64,000 nucleotides of DNA from NCBI RefSeq assembly GCF_000381065.1, contig NZ_KB905862.1, positions 1 to 64,000 on the forward strand. The letters are read 5' to 3'. A program made the position numbers and the translations under genes. The notes beneath the pieces are model-generated. The model ran no database searches and was not told the origin of the DNA. It was given only the letters and a program-made list of their open reading frames with translations. The stretch is from Propionispira raffinosivorans DSM 20765. GTDB lineage: Bacteria > Bacillota > Negativicutes > Selenomonadales > Selenomonadaceae. Of this stretch, positions 46,482 through 55,843 are shown piece after piece (within the stretch, counting starts at the first letter, position 1; each line of letters starts with the position of its first letter).

Positions 46482-46757
46482 GTGAATAAAACCGAATTAG
46501 TGGCTAGCGTTGCAGATAAAGCTGGCTTAACAAAAAAAGATGCAGAAAAAGCAGTCAATGCATTATTTGCCAGCGTTGAAGAAGCACTTGTTGCAAGTGA
46601 CAAAGTCCAAGTGATTGGCTTTGGTACTTTCGAAGTGAAAGAACGTGATGCAAGAAAAGGCCGCAATCCACAAACGGGTGCGGAAATTACGATTCCTGCT
46701 TCTAAGAACCCTGTATTTAAAGCAGGTAAAGCATTAAAAGATTCTGTAAATAAGTAA
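46482..46757 (+). CDS. hup: DNA-binding protein HU
   Basis: 91-residue histone-like protein that bends DNA. The sequence opens with [26 protein letters not shown] and carries the DNA-binding arm signature [24 protein letters not shown] start with AAAGGGGG upstream. In clostridia hup also follows mazG in this cluster. Confidence 0.97.
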   Translation: MNKTELVASVADKAGLTKKDAEKAVNALFASVEEALVASDKVQVIGFGTFEVKERDARKGRNPQTGAEITIPASKNPVFKAGKALKDSVNK

Positions 46758-46766
46758 AAAAACAGG

Positions 46767-46798
46767 AAACCGGGTTCACAATGAACCCGGTTTTTGTT
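46767..46798 (+). terminator. Terminator of hup
   Basis: AAACCGGGTTCA (46767-46778), loop CAA, TGAACCCGGTTT (46782-46793), then TTGTTTT. Confidence 0.93.
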
Positions 46799-46820
46799 TT
46801 TTATCTGTAGGAGAAGTAGA

Positions 46821-47579
46821 ATGAATATAGAAGAAAAAGCAGTATTGATTACAGGTGGAACTTCGGGAATTGGTTTAGCTGCAGCAAAATTGTTTATCCA
46901 AAAGGGAGCTTACGTAATGCTTACCGGACGGTCTAATGAAAAAGCTCAGGCAGCTTTGCAAACTTTGGGCCATTCTAATATGGTTCGATTCATTCAAGGC
47001 AATGTTGCACGCCCCGATGAATGCAGACAAATTGTTGAAGCGACGTATCGGGAGTTTGGTCGGATCGATACGTTAATTAATTCAGCGGGAATTTATTTTG
47101 AAAAAGCTATTGAATCAATGAACGAAGTGGATTTTGACCAAATAATGGATATTAATATTAAAGGTACATATTTTATGTGTAAATATGCATCTAAGTATAT
47201 AAAAAAAAGCCCATATGGTGCCATTATTAATGTTTCATCGGACGCTGGAATTAATGGAAATTATTTATGTTCGGCCTATTGTGCCTCGAAAGGGGCCGTT
47301 ACAGTTTTTACAAAAGCATTGGCTTTAGAACTGGCACCTTATAATGTTCGCGTAAATTGCATTTGTCCGGGAGATATCGATACACCGCTTACACAAGGAC
47401 AGTTTCAAAATGAATCTACCAAAGCGGAAGATATTAAAATCATGAGTGCACTTTATCCATTAGGGCGAATTGGCAGAGCCAGCGAGGCGGCTGAAGTGAT
47501 TTACTTTTTGGCGTCGGAAAAAGCGAGTTTTGTTACAGGTGCAGCATGGCTCGTAGATGGTGGGATTACAGCTTGTTAA
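46821..47579 (+). CDS. Short-chain dehydrogenase/reductase
   Basis: 252-residue classical SDR, NAD(P)-dependent oxidoreductase with a FabG-like overall layout. Rossmann motif TGGTSGIGLAAA, structural NSAG (in place of NNAG), catalytic Ser in NVSSDAG and Tyr-Lys in YCASKGAV, then NCICPGDIDTP. ATG at 46821 with GTAGGAG upstream; a longer reading begins inside the hup terminator. The substrate cannot be decided. It sits where yabO/yabP/yabQ occur in spore formers. Confidence 0.88.
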   Translation: MNIEEKAVLITGGTSGIGLAAAKLFIQKGAYVMLTGRSNEKAQAALQTLGHSNMVRFIQGNVARPDECRQIVEATYREFGRIDTLINSAGIYFEKAIESMNEVDFDQIMDINIKGTYFMCKYASKYIKKSPYGAIINVSSDAGINGNYLCSAYCASKGAVTVFTKALALELAPYNVRVNCICPGDIDTPLTQGQFQNESTKAEDIKIMSALYPLGRIGRASEAAEVIYFLASEKASFVTGAAWLVDGGITAC

Positions 47580-47799
47580 ATAAGGCTTCCAGATGAAGTT
47601 CAGAAAAATGTTTTATGCTAAAATCAGAACACAGTGATGATTTGATTTTACAGCATCACAGGAATATGATAGAATGAATGATACATGTATTGCATAAATT
47701 GTGGTCAGAGAGAAAGAACGGGCTTGAGATAAATTGCTAAATCAACGTTCGTAAGCTCTATTATGTATTAGGCATGATACGTTGGAGGAACGAGGACAC

Positions 47800-48951
47800 A
47801 TGTACAAAAAAAAATTTCTTATTGTTACGGCTTCAATTGGTTCAGGACATAACAAAGCGGCAGAGGCCCTTGTCAATGAGATAAAAATAAAACATCCTGA
47901 CGCTGAGATCCATATGGTAGATTTTATGTCAACGAAAACAGCTTATCTGAATGGTTTTCTCAAAGAAGCGTACTTGAAGATACTTGACTTTGTTCCGGAT
48001 GTATATGATTTCTTTTATAATTTAACGGCAGGTAAATCAAAAGGAATTTCAGTGAAGAGTCTCTTGGCTCTTACGATGAAAAGTAATATGGAGGCATTAA
48101 TAAAGCAATATCAAGCTGATGTTGTGATTTGTACACATCCTTTTCCGTGTGCGGCTGCAGCTTATTTAAAAAAAACAAAACAGGTTAATATTATACTCGT
48201 TGGCGTTATTACGGATTTTACGATCCACCAGCTTTGGGTATATAACGAAGTTGATTTGTATTTTGTCGCGAACCGAAAAATACGGGAAGCACTTGCGAAA
48301 CGTGATGTAGCTTTAGACAAGATTCATGATACGGGGATACCAATTGATTTGTCGTTTGGGGTTCAGTATGATAAAGAAGAGCTTCTGCGAAAATTTAATC
48401 TGAAATCGGATCTTCCGGTGATTTTAATAATGGGTGGCGGATTAGGTTTGGGTGGTGTAAAATTTGCCTTGAATCATTTGGAAACATTAAAAAAATCAAT
48501 TCAAATTCTGGTAGTAGCCGGAGTTAACTCCGATTTGTGGTCTGATTTAAAAGAAATAGCTAAAAATTCGAAACATATAGTTGAAGTTTGGGGATTTTCG
48601 AATAATGTGAAAGAACTTATGGCCGTTTCAACTTTTATTATTAGTAAACCGGGAGCACTTACGATTAGTGAAGCACTAGCGATGGAATTGCCGATGCTTT
48701 TGCATGAGCCAATTCCAGGGCAGGAAAAAGAAAATGCTGCCTATGTTGAGAGCATTGGTGCGGCAATTTGGATAAAAGATAATCAAAAATTGACTGAAAT
48801 TGTTGAATCTGTCTTATATGATTCCGCGAAGCTTTTAAAGATGAAGGTCAAGGCCAGAGAGTATAAAAGACCTGATGCAGCAAGGGATATTGTACTTGTT
48901 CTTGATGAATACCTACGCATGTCTTTTGAACATACAGTGATTGGTCTTTAG
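47800..48951 (+). CDS. MGDG-synthase-like glycosyltransferase (UgtP family)
   Basis: 383-residue GT28-type enzyme. N-terminal MGDG-synthase domain with TASIGSGHNKAAEAL, and a C-terminal UDP-sugar-binding half with MGGGLGLGGVKF and PGALTISEALAMELPML. Relatives transfer glucose or galactose to diacylglycerol (UgtP/YpfP, MGDG synthase), making membrane glycolipids. ATG at 47800 with TTGGAGG 13 bases upstream. Monocistronic with its own terminator; a possible promoter is TTTACA-N17-TAGAAT ahead of it. Confidence 0.88.
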   Translation: MYKKKFLIVTASIGSGHNKAAEALVNEIKIKHPDAEIHMVDFMSTKTAYLNGFLKEAYLKILDFVPDVYDFFYNLTAGKSKGISVKSLLALTMKSNMEALIKQYQADVVICTHPFPCAAAAYLKKTKQVNIILVGVITDFTIHQLWVYNEVDLYFVANRKIREALAKRDVALDKIHDTGIPIDLSFGVQYDKEELLRKFNLKSDLPVILIMGGGLGLGGVKFALNHLETLKKSIQILVVAGVNSDLWSDLKEIAKNSKHIVEVWGFSNNVKELMAVSTFIISKPGALTISEALAMELPMLLHEPIPGQEKENAAYVESIGAAIWIKDNQKLTEIVESVLYDSAKLLKMKVKAREYKRPDAARDIVLVLDEYLRMSFEHTVIGL

Positions 48952-48954
48952 TTA

Positions 48955-48990
48955 AGAAGAAGTACTTGTTAAAAGTACTTTCTTTTTTTT
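48955..48990 (+). terminator. Terminator of the glycosyltransferase gene
   Basis: AAGAAGTACTT and AAGTACTTTCTT pair around a short loop, followed by TTTTTTTT. Confidence 0.85.
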
Positions 48991-49054
48991 CAGAGTACAA
49001 GAAGTAGTCGTTTTATGATATGCTGAATGTAGTAGAAAATTTAAAGGAGAACTG

Positions 49055-49537
49055 GTGGTGCTGATGGAACCGACAAAATTGAATGTTGACAGGCAAGGTA
49101 TTCCCCGCTGTCCACAATGTGATCATCCGCTGCAACTGATTGAAGGTGAGCCAATAAAAATTGTGGAAGGCAAAGTATATTTTGAAAATACGGAAGCACA
49201 TTATGCGTGTGAAACTTGCCAATTGTTATATCGCCGGATTTTGAGTACAGAGTATTATGGACACTTTTTCATGTCGGAATCGCCGGCACAAGCAGTCCCT
49301 AAAAAAACGGTGGCAATTGGTGATTTGAAGCCAATGCAGCTAAAGCGAGATTTGAATGGGCTATGTAATTGTCCACGGTGTGGTGCTGTAATGCGTTTTA
49401 TTGAAAGCCAGCCGGTCCGGATTGTTGATGGTAAATTAAATATGGATGATGTACTTGAACATTATGAATGTGATAGCTGCCATTCTGTCTATAGAAAAAT
49501 AGTTAATACAACATATTATCAATGGAATGAAAAATAA
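49055..49537 (+). CDS. Unknown protein of two duplicated zinc-ribbon units
   Basis: About 160 residues built from two related halves. Each has CPxC, an IEGEPIKIVEGKVYFEN-like strand region (IESQPVRIVDGKLNMDD in the second), then CxxC followed by a YRRI/YRKI motif and a TEYY/TTYY end. Cysteines: C19/C22 with C52/C55, and C106/C109 with C139/C142, so two zinc sites are likely. Not recognised. AAAGGAGA is upstream; the start may be the GTG at 49055 or 49058. Confidence 0.7.
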   Translation: MVLMEPTKLNVDRQGIPRCPQCDHPLQLIEGEPIKIVEGKVYFENTEAHYACETCQLLYRRILSTEYYGHFFMSESPAQAVPKKTVAIGDLKPMQLKRDLNGLCNCPRCGAVMRFIESQPVRIVDGKLNMDDVLEHYECDSCHSVYRKIVNTTYYQWNEK

Positions 49538-49677
49538 TGAAGCGATGCTTACGAAACAAGTTTGCTTAGGCAAATCAACACAGAACCTTGCATATTGCGC
49601 AAAATACTTGTATTATATAACTACAGCAAGGTTTGACTGTACTATAATTATGGTGCAGCGTTAAAGGTGGTGGCATT

Positions 49678-49956
49678 ATGCAAAAACGAAAACTCAATTG
49701 GTTTTTTTTATTGATCCTACTAATCGTAGGGGGTTTTTCTTATTCTGCCATCCAACAGCAGATGCATGCCAATGAAATAGTCCAGGAGAAAAAAGCGGCT
49801 GAGGTACGCTTAATGACAGCACAGCAATTAAATAATGACCTTATGCAGGAAAAAGTGAATTTAGAACAGAGCACTTGTATTGAGAAGATTGCTCGTGAAG
49901 AGTTGGGCATGGTCAAACCTGGAGAAATGCCATATATTTCTTCGGCACAGAAGTAG
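49678..49956 (+). CDS. divIC: Septum formation initiator DivIC/FtsB-like
   Basis: 92-residue single-pass cell-division protein. Short cytoplasmic start, membrane helix at about 9-25, a coiled coil (QQMHANEIVQEKKAAEVRLM...) and the conserved end CIEKIAREELGMVKPGE. It forms part of the FtsL-DivIB-DivIC divisome complex. AAAGGTGGTG precedes the ATG. The position before the S1 gene is the same as in Bacillus. Confidence 0.9.
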   Translation: MQKRKLNWFFLLILLIVGGFSYSAIQQQMHANEIVQEKKAAEVRLMTAQQLNNDLMQEKVNLEQSTCIEKIAREELGMVKPGEMPYISSAQK

Positions 49957-49965
49957 GTAAATTTC

Positions 49966-49995
49966 TTGACACGCTTTAATGTACAAGGGTATAAT
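49966..49995 (+). promoter_or_regulatory. Promoter of the S1-domain gene
   Basis: TTGACA (49966-49971), 18-base spacer, TATAAT (49990-49995). Confidence 0.8.
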
Positions 49996-50035
49996 AGCGA
50001 TGTAATGTAAATTATAAGGAGGAAGTACAATTAGT

Positions 50036-50506
50036 ATGTCCATCGAAATTGGCAGTGTAGTAGAAGGCGTTGTAACCGGAATCACGAATTTTGGTGCATT
50101 TGTAGAGTTATCTGGCGGTAAAGTCGGTCTTATTCATATTTCGGAAGTTGCAGATGTATACGTCCGTGATGTAAAGGATTTTCTTAAAGAACAAGATACA
50201 GTTAAAGTTAAAGTTTTAACAATTGACGAACGTGGTAAAATTGGCTTGTCAATTAAACAATTACAAGAAAAAAAGCCTATTGAACAATCGGTGAATGCAC
50301 AGGTAAGTGCGCCATCAAGTTATAAGCCGGTGCCAAGAAGAGCTCCAGCGAATGATTTTAGAAGACCTAGTCGTTTTAATGCGCCTTCTTTTGAAGATAA
50401 GTTAACAAAATTTTTAAAAGACAGTGATGAAAGACTTACTGATTTACGGAAGAATACGGATTCAAAACGTGGCGGCCGTGGTGGCGGATCACGCAGATCT
50501 GAATAA
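50036..50506 (+). CDS. yabR: S1 RNA-binding domain protein (YabR-like)
   Basis: 156 residues: one S1 domain (1-75; GSVVEGVVTGITNFGAFVEL, GLIHISEV, GKIGLSIKQL) and a basic, Arg/Gly/Ser-rich disordered tail ending in a GGRGGGSRR stretch. Likely RNA or ribosome binding. GGAGGAAG lies upstream of the ATG. In Bacillus yabR likewise follows divIC. Confidence 0.9.
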   Translation: MSIEIGSVVEGVVTGITNFGAFVELSGGKVGLIHISEVADVYVRDVKDFLKEQDTVKVKVLTIDERGKIGLSIKQLQEKKPIEQSVNAQVSAPSSYKPVPRRAPANDFRRPSRFNAPSFEDKLTKFLKDSDERLTDLRKNTDSKRGGRGGGSRRSE

Positions 50507-50516
50507 CTAATGTTCG

Positions 50517-50545
50517 AAAGCACTCTGTGAAGGAGTGCTTTTTTG
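50517..50545 (+). terminator. Terminator after the S1 gene
   Basis: AAAGCACTC, 7-base loop, GAGTGCTTTTTT. Confidence 0.9.
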
Positions 50546-50583
50546 TGCATTTCGCTTTGACAAAGAGATAGGATTGATGAGAT

Positions 50584-51969
50584 GTGTTAGAAAAAGTAAA
50601 AAAATGGTGTGAAAGAGAAGAACTTTTTCAGACGGGCGATGCGATTTTAATTGCTTGTTCCGGGGGACCAGATTCCCTTGCTTTAGCCAATTTGTTTTTG
50701 GATCTTCGAAAAACATATGAATTAAGAATTAGTGTAGGACACGTAGACCATATGTTTCGAGGTGCAGAATCTAAAGCCGATGCTGATTTTGTTAGAACTT
50801 TCTGTAAACATAATGATTTGCCATTTTATTTGAAAACAGTGGATGTCCCAGCTTTTGCTAAAGAAAAAGCTTTGTCAGCGGAGGAAGCCGCACGAATGGT
50901 TCGATACGACTTTTTGCGAGATTTGGCTGTGAAACTTGGCGGAGCATTGATTGCGACAGCACATCATCGTGATGACCAGGCCGAAACGATACTGCTGCAT
51001 TTATTCCGTGGTGCAGGAAGTCAAGGTATAGCTGGAATTCGTCCTAAGTCCTGTGGTATAATAAGACCATTCTTGTCTGTTACGCGGCAAGAAATTGAAC
51101 GATATTGTAAAGAAGAAAATCTTACCCCGCGAATTGATGCAACAAATAGTGAAACAGAATATTTGCGTAATAAGATTCGCCTGGAACTTATGCCAGTGCT
51201 AAAAAAAACATATAATCCGGTTATGCCAGCGGCACTTTGCCGCAGTGCTGAACTGATTGGCGATGAACATGATTTTATTAATGAATCAGCAAAAATGCTC
51301 TGGAAAGATATCGTTCGTGAAACAGATGGAAAACTTGTTATCAATCGCAGTCGGTTACAGGGGCTGCATATTGCTTTGCAACGTGAATTATGCCGTTTAG
51401 CGGTTATGAAGGCAGCTGGCGATTTGGAAGGCTTGGGATTTTTGCATATTGAGCAGATGATAGCATTTGCCAAAGCAGGGAAAACAGGTACAATTCTTGA
51501 ATTACCTAAGCAGTTTGTATTCGTCTGTGATTATGAAACCGTGAAGCTTTGTCATAGAAGTGCTTTGGAACAGCCACTTAAAAGAGAAGTCTTTCAAGTC
51601 CTGCGTGTTCCAGGTTTTACCCCGGTACCATTATTGCAGCTTACGGTGCAGGTCGAGCAAATCAATGAATATGTTAAACCAAATGGTTTTGATAATATTG
51701 TCTGTGATATGGATCGACTAAACGGCGAACTGTTTCTAAGGTTAAGACAACCTGGTGATCGATTTCAGCCTAGTGGAATGAATGGATTTAAGAAATTGAA
51801 AGATTTTTTTATTGATAATAAGGTTGCACGTGTAGAACGTGATCGAATACCATTATTTTGTGATCAAAATACAATTTTTTGGGTTGGCGGGTTACGTCAA
51901 AATCAAACAAGTCAAATTTCGGGGCAGACCAAACATTTTTTACGATTTACTATATTAAAAGATATATAA
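50584..51969 (+). CDS. tilS: tRNA(Ile)-lysidine synthetase
   Basis: Modifies C34 of tRNA-Ile(CAU) to lysidine, so that it reads AUA. 461 residues: N-terminal PP-loop ATPase with ACSGGPDSLAL (about 23-33), then the TilS C-terminal domains (FRLRQPGDRFQPSGMNGFKKLKDFF-like segment LRQPGDRFQP). GTG start. It is followed by hpt, the conserved tilS-hpt-ftsH order. Confidence 0.95.
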   Translation: MLEKVKKWCEREELFQTGDAILIACSGGPDSLALANLFLDLRKTYELRISVGHVDHMFRGAESKADADFVRTFCKHNDLPFYLKTVDVPAFAKEKALSAEEAARMVRYDFLRDLAVKLGGALIATAHHRDDQAETILLHLFRGAGSQGIAGIRPKSCGIIRPFLSVTRQEIERYCKEENLTPRIDATNSETEYLRNKIRLELMPVLKKTYNPVMPAALCRSAELIGDEHDFINESAKMLWKDIVRETDGKLVINRSRLQGLHIALQRELCRLAVMKAAGDLEGLGFLHIEQMIAFAKAGKTGTILELPKQFVFVCDYETVKLCHRSALEQPLKREVFQVLRVPGFTPVPLLQLTVQVEQINEYVKPNGFDNIVCDMDRLNGELFLRLRQPGDRFQPSGMNGFKKLKDFFIDNKVARVERDRIPLFCDQNTIFWVGGLRQNQTSQISGQTKHFLRFTILKDI

Positions 51970-51993
51970 TCAGCAAAGGAGTTACTTTTTATT

Positions 51994-52530
51994 ATGATGA
52001 ACGATATTGAAAAAATAGTATATACAAAGGAGGAATTGGCGGCATGTGTAAAACGGCTGGGTCAGCAGATCAGTAAGGATTATGCTGGTAAAGAAATTTT
52101 CGCTGTGGGAATTTTAAAAGGAGCGGTCATTTTCTTTGCGGATTTGGTTCGTGCAATTGATGTACCAGTTCAACTTGATTTTATGGCGGCGTCAAGTTAT
52201 GGAGATAGTACGCAGACAAGTGGAACTGTTAAAATTTTAAAAGATTTAGATTTTAGTGTAGAAGGAAAACACGTCTTGATTATTGAAGACATTATTGATT
52301 CAGGTTTAACACTCAACTATCTGTTGAAAAATTTTAAAGAACGAAAACCTGCCAGCGTGAAACTTTGCGCACTGTTAGATAAACCGGAACGCCGTAAGGT
52401 AGAAGTCAAGATCGATTATTCTGGTTTTACTGTACCAGATGATTTTTTAGTTGGCTATGGTCTGGATTATGCAGAAAAATATCGCAATTTACCATGTATT
52501 GGGATTTTAAAAAAAGAAATCTATTCTTAA
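51994..52530 (+). CDS. hpt: Hypoxanthine phosphoribosyltransferase
   Basis: Purine salvage: hypoxanthine (and guanine) + PRPP to IMP (GMP). 178 residues with the PRPP-binding loop [18 protein letters not shown] (about 92-109) and [20 protein letters not shown] lies upstream. It follows tilS by 24 bases and precedes ftsH, as in most Firmicutes. Confidence 0.96.
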   Translation: MMNDIEKIVYTKEELAACVKRLGQQISKDYAGKEIFAVGILKGAVIFFADLVRAIDVPVQLDFMAASSYGDSTQTSGTVKILKDLDFSVEGKHVLIIEDIIDSGLTLNYLLKNFKERKPASVKLCALLDKPERRKVEVKIDYSGFTVPDDFLVGYGLDYAEKYRNLPCIGILKKEIYS

Positions 52531-52582
52531 GCGAGAGTAGCTTTACAAAAAAAGAAGAATTTTGTAGAGCTGATCAGTTTGA

Positions 52583-52611
52583 TTGTTAAATGCTTTAATT
52601 AATGATATAAT
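52583..52611 (+). promoter_or_regulatory. ftsH promoter
   Basis: TTGTTA (52583-52588), 17-base spacer, TATAAT (52606-52611). Its presence means that upstream in-frame extensions of ftsH cannot be translated from this start. Confidence 0.75.
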
Positions 52612-52667
52612 AATTTTCTATGGAGCCCTGTTTGACTGTGTGCTCCGCCGAGAGGGAGGGCGACCGA

Positions 52668-54659
52668 TTGAATAAGTTTTTACGAAATGTAGGCTTCTAT
52701 TTATTGATTATTTTAATCGCAATATCGATTATTGATTATTTTTCAACGAGAAGCACTACAAAACAGGAAATAAACTATACAGAGTTTTTACATCAGGTCG
52801 ATGCAAAAACAGTAGCCAAAGTAACGATCGTCGATAATGTAATTAAGGGAACATTAAGCGATGGAACCGAATTTACAACAATTACGCCGAATACGCCAAA
52901 CAATGATCCAAATTTGGTGAAATATCTGCAAGATAGAGGCGTGGATATGAAAGCGGAAAAAACACCAGAACCACCTTGGTGGACAACCGTATTCTCTTCT
53001 ATTTTACCAATGCTGCTTTTAATTGGTGTATGGTTTTTTATCATGCAGCAAACACAAGGCGGTGGCAATCGTGTGATGTCATTTGGTAAGAGCCGTGCTA
53101 AGATGAGCGGTGGCGATAAACTGAAAATAACCTTCAACGATGTTGCTGGTGCTGATGAAGCAAAACAGGAACTCGAAGAAGTCGTGGAATTTTTGAAACA
53201 TCCTAAAAAGTTCAATGATTTGGGAGCTCGTATTCCAAAAGGCGTTCTTTTGTTTGGTCCTCCGGGGACTGGTAAAACTTTGCTTGCTAAAGCTGTTGCG
53301 GGTGAAGCGGGGGTACCTTTCTTTACAATCAGTGGATCGGATTTTGTGGAAATGTTTGTTGGTGTAGGAGCATCGCGTGTTCGTGATTTGTTTGAACAAG
53401 CAAAGAAAAATGCACCATGTATTGTTTTTATTGATGAAATTGATGCTGTAGGTCGCCAGCGTGGTGCTGGTGTTGGTGGTGGTCATGATGAACGTGAACA
53501 GACACTGAATCAGTTATTGGTTGAAATGGATGGGTTTGCTGCCAATGAAGGCATTATCATTATTGCTGCAACCAATCGTCCAGACATTTTAGATCCAGCA
53601 TTATTGCGTCCAGGTCGTTTTGATCGTCAGATTGTTGTTGATAAACCAGACGTAAGAGGTCGTATGGCAATTTTGAAAGTTCACACGAAAGGTAAACCGG
53701 TTGATGCGGATGCGGATTTAGATGTGTTAGCACGTCGGACGCCAGGATTTACAGGGGCTGACTTAAGTAACCTTGTTAATGAAGCGGCACTGCTATCGGC
53801 TCGTCGTAATAAAAAAAGTATTGCAATGCCTGAACTAGAGGAATCCATTGAACGTGTTATGGCTGGTCCAGAGCGTAAATCAAGAGTTATGAGCGATCGT
53901 GAAAAACGTTTAACAGCCTATCATGAAGGCGGTCATACTTTAGTGGGGCTTTTATTGCCGAATTCAGATCCGGTCCATAAGGTAACGATTATTCCGCGTG
54001 GTCGTGCTGGTGGTTATACTTTGATGCTGCCAAAAGAAGATCGTTCTTATGCAACGCGTAGTGAGTTGATTGATCAACTTAAGACACTTCTTGGTGGTCG
54101 TGTGGCGGAAGAGGTCATACTGAAGGAAATTAGTACGGGTGCACAAAATGATATTCAAAGGGCATCACAACTTGTTAGAAGTATGATTACACAATATGGT
54201 ATGAGTGATGCATTGGGTCCAATTGCTTTTGGTGAAAGCCAGGATCATCAAGTCTTTTTAGGCCGTGATTTCAACCATCAGAGAAATTATAGTGAAGAAG
54301 TTGCTTGTGATATTGATAAGGAAGTTCGCCGCTATATTGAAGATGCCTATGAAGAATGCCGCAAACTTCTGGTTGAGAATGTCGATAAGCTGCATTTGAT
54401 TGCGGGAGCGCTTCTCGAACGAGAATCACTTAAGGCATCGGAACTTAAAGAGCTCATGACAAATGGAGTTATCGCGGATAAACCGAAGGTCAGCGAAGAT
54501 GATTCTTCGAATACTCCAGCTCCGATTGTACCAGAGATTAAAGCCACTCCTGAAGAAAAAGAAGCTGCTGCGAAAGAAGAAACAGAACCTGAAATAGCAG
54601 ATCCTGCAAAAGCGAAGCTTGATTTAAATATTACGACCAAAGAAAATGAAACACATTAA
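52668..54659 (+). CDS. ftsH: ATP-dependent zinc metalloprotease FtsH
   Basis: Membrane AAA+ protease for quality control of membrane and regulatory proteins. 663 residues from the TTG at 52668, with GAGGGAGGG 7 bases upstream; the reading could open to 52620 but there is no ribosome site there. Two membrane helices (about 8-24 and 110-128), Walker A GPPGTGKT (about 198-205), [11 protein letters not shown] region RPGRFDR, and zinc site HEGGH (about 418). The C-terminal tail is acidic and Glu/Ala-rich. Confidence 0.96.
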   Translation: MNKFLRNVGFYLLIILIAISIIDYFSTRSTTKQEINYTEFLHQVDAKTVAKVTIVDNVIKGTLSDGTEFTTITPNTPNNDPNLVKYLQDRGVDMKAEKTPEPPWWTTVFSSILPMLLLIGVWFFIMQQTQGGGNRVMSFGKSRAKMSGGDKLKITFNDVAGADEAKQELEEVVEFLKHPKKFNDLGARIPKGVLLFGPPGTGKTLLAKAVAGEAGVPFFTISGSDFVEMFVGVGASRVRDLFEQAKKNAPCIVFIDEIDAVGRQRGAGVGGGHDEREQTLNQLLVEMDGFAANEGIIIIAATNRPDILDPALLRPGRFDRQIVVDKPDVRGRMAILKVHTKGKPVDADADLDVLARRTPGFTGADLSNLVNEAALLSARRNKKSIAMPELEESIERVMAGPERKSRVMSDREKRLTAYHEGGHTLVGLLLPNSDPVHKVTIIPRGRAGGYTLMLPKEDRSYATRSELIDQLKTLLGGRVAEEVILKEISTGAQNDIQRASQLVRSMITQYGMSDALGPIAFGESQDHQVFLGRDFNHQRNYSEEVACDIDKEVRRYIEDAYEECRKLLVENVDKLHLIAGALLERESLKASELKELMTNGVIADKPKVSEDDSSNTPAPIVPEIKATPEEKEAAAKEETEPEIADPAKAKLDLNITTKENETH

Positions 54660-54680
54660 GTAAGTGATTTATTTTCGTTG

Positions 54681-54716
54681 AAAAAAAGAAAGTGCTGAAA
54701 AGCACTTTCTTTTTTT
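54681..54716 (+). terminator. Terminator of ftsH
   Basis: AAAGAAAGTGCT, loop GAAA, AGCACTTTCTTT, then more T (54681-54716). Confidence 0.93.
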
Positions 54717-54783
54717 GTCGTTAAAGAGTTATACTATTTATATAAATTGTATTTTTATTTTAGGAAAAGAGAGATGAATACAA

Positions 54784-55779
54784 ATGAGTGAAATTCTATT
54801 ACATTATACGCGTGGCGGCAAGATTGAAGATATACATCGTGGTGATATTGTTGCCGTGGATATAAATGGGAACATTGTTGATTCGGTAGGGGATGCACAG
54901 CGAAATATGTTTTGGCGCAGTGCGGCAAAGCCATTTCAAGCTTTGCCTTTTGTACGTCAAGGTGGTTTGGAAAAGTTTGGTATTACACAGAAGGAACTGG
55001 CTATTTTAGTGTCATCGCATAGTGGTGAGCCGATGCATGTTGAATTGATTGAGTCAATCTTAGGAAAACTGAAACTTCCGTTGACGGCATTAGAATGTGG
55101 GCCAGCCCGGCCGATGAGCAGCAAGGCCGCCAAAGTATTGACGGAAAATCATCAAAAACCAGAACCCGTACACAATCCTTGTTCTGGCAAACATTCTAGT
55201 ATGCTGGCGCTTTCCCGAATGATCGGGGTTTCTATTGAAGGGTATACAAAACCGGAGCATCCAGTGCAGCAGATTATGCATCAATCGGTAGCGAAAGCTG
55301 CAAAAATTCCTGAAGGTGAATTGGAAATTGGTATTGACGGTTGTGGTGTACCTGTTTTTTATTTACCAATTTATAATATGGCTTTAGCCTATGCTCGACT
55401 TGCTGTACCACAAAAAGGCCAATGGGGTGAGGATGAGGCGGCGATACGAAAGATACGTGATGCAATGATTGCTTATCCAGAAATCGTCGCAGGAACGGGA
55501 CGTATAGATCTACTGGTATCCCAAATTACCAAGGGCCGTATCATTGCCAAGATTGGTGCCGATGCTGTGTATTGTTTGGCATCTGTTGAAGCAGGGATTG
55601 GTATTACCTTTAAAATTGAAGATGGCAGTTATCGGGCAATTAATCCAGCGGTGATTGGTATTTTAAAACGTTTAGATTTGATTACAAAGGCAGAACATGA
55701 ACAATTGTTAGAACAATTCCCGCCAGTTTTGCGAAATCATCGTGGTGATCAAATTGGTGTTATTGAAACAGTTTTTTAA
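54784..55779 (+). CDS. Asparaginase, Rhizobium etli type (PF06089)
   Basis: 331-residue asparaginase of the thermolabile R. etli AnsA family, unrelated in fold to the enzyme at 1-992. Hallmarks are FWRSAAKPFQALP (Ser-Lys pair), NPCSGKHSSMLAL and GIDGCGVPVFYLP. It releases ammonia from asparagine. No signal peptide, so it is cytoplasmic. It is monocistronic and ends at a bidirectional terminator. Carrying both families suggests asparagine is an important nitrogen or carbon source. Confidence 0.9.
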   Translation: MSEILLHYTRGGKIEDIHRGDIVAVDINGNIVDSVGDAQRNMFWRSAAKPFQALPFVRQGGLEKFGITQKELAILVSSHSGEPMHVELIESILGKLKLPLTALECGPARPMSSKAAKVLTENHQKPEPVHNPCSGKHSSMLALSRMIGVSIEGYTKPEHPVQQIMHQSVAKAAKIPEGELEIGIDGCGVPVFYLPIYNMALAYARLAVPQKGQWGEDEAAIRKIRDAMIAYPEIVAGTGRIDLLVSQITKGRIIAKIGADAVYCLASVEAGIGITFKIEDGSYRAINPAVIGILKRLDLITKAEHEQLLEQFPPVLRNHRGDQIGVIETVF

Positions 55780-55784
55780 AGTAT

Positions 55785-55825
55785 AAAAAACAGGGTATCC
55801 CCAGTTTGGAGATACCCTGTTTTTT
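55785..55825. terminator. Bidirectional terminator
   Basis: AAAAAACAGGGTATC (55785-55799) and GATACCCTGTTTTTT (55811-55825) pair perfectly. It serves both the asparaginase and the convergent secreted-protein gene. Confidence 0.93.
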
Positions 55826-55843
55826 GTGTTAAAATATTTGGCG

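Noticed and set aside
52620-52667. 48-base upstream extension of the ftsH reading frame
   Set aside because: It starts about 9 bases after the predicted -10 and has no ribosome site, whereas the TTG at 52668 has GAGGGAGGG at good spacing.
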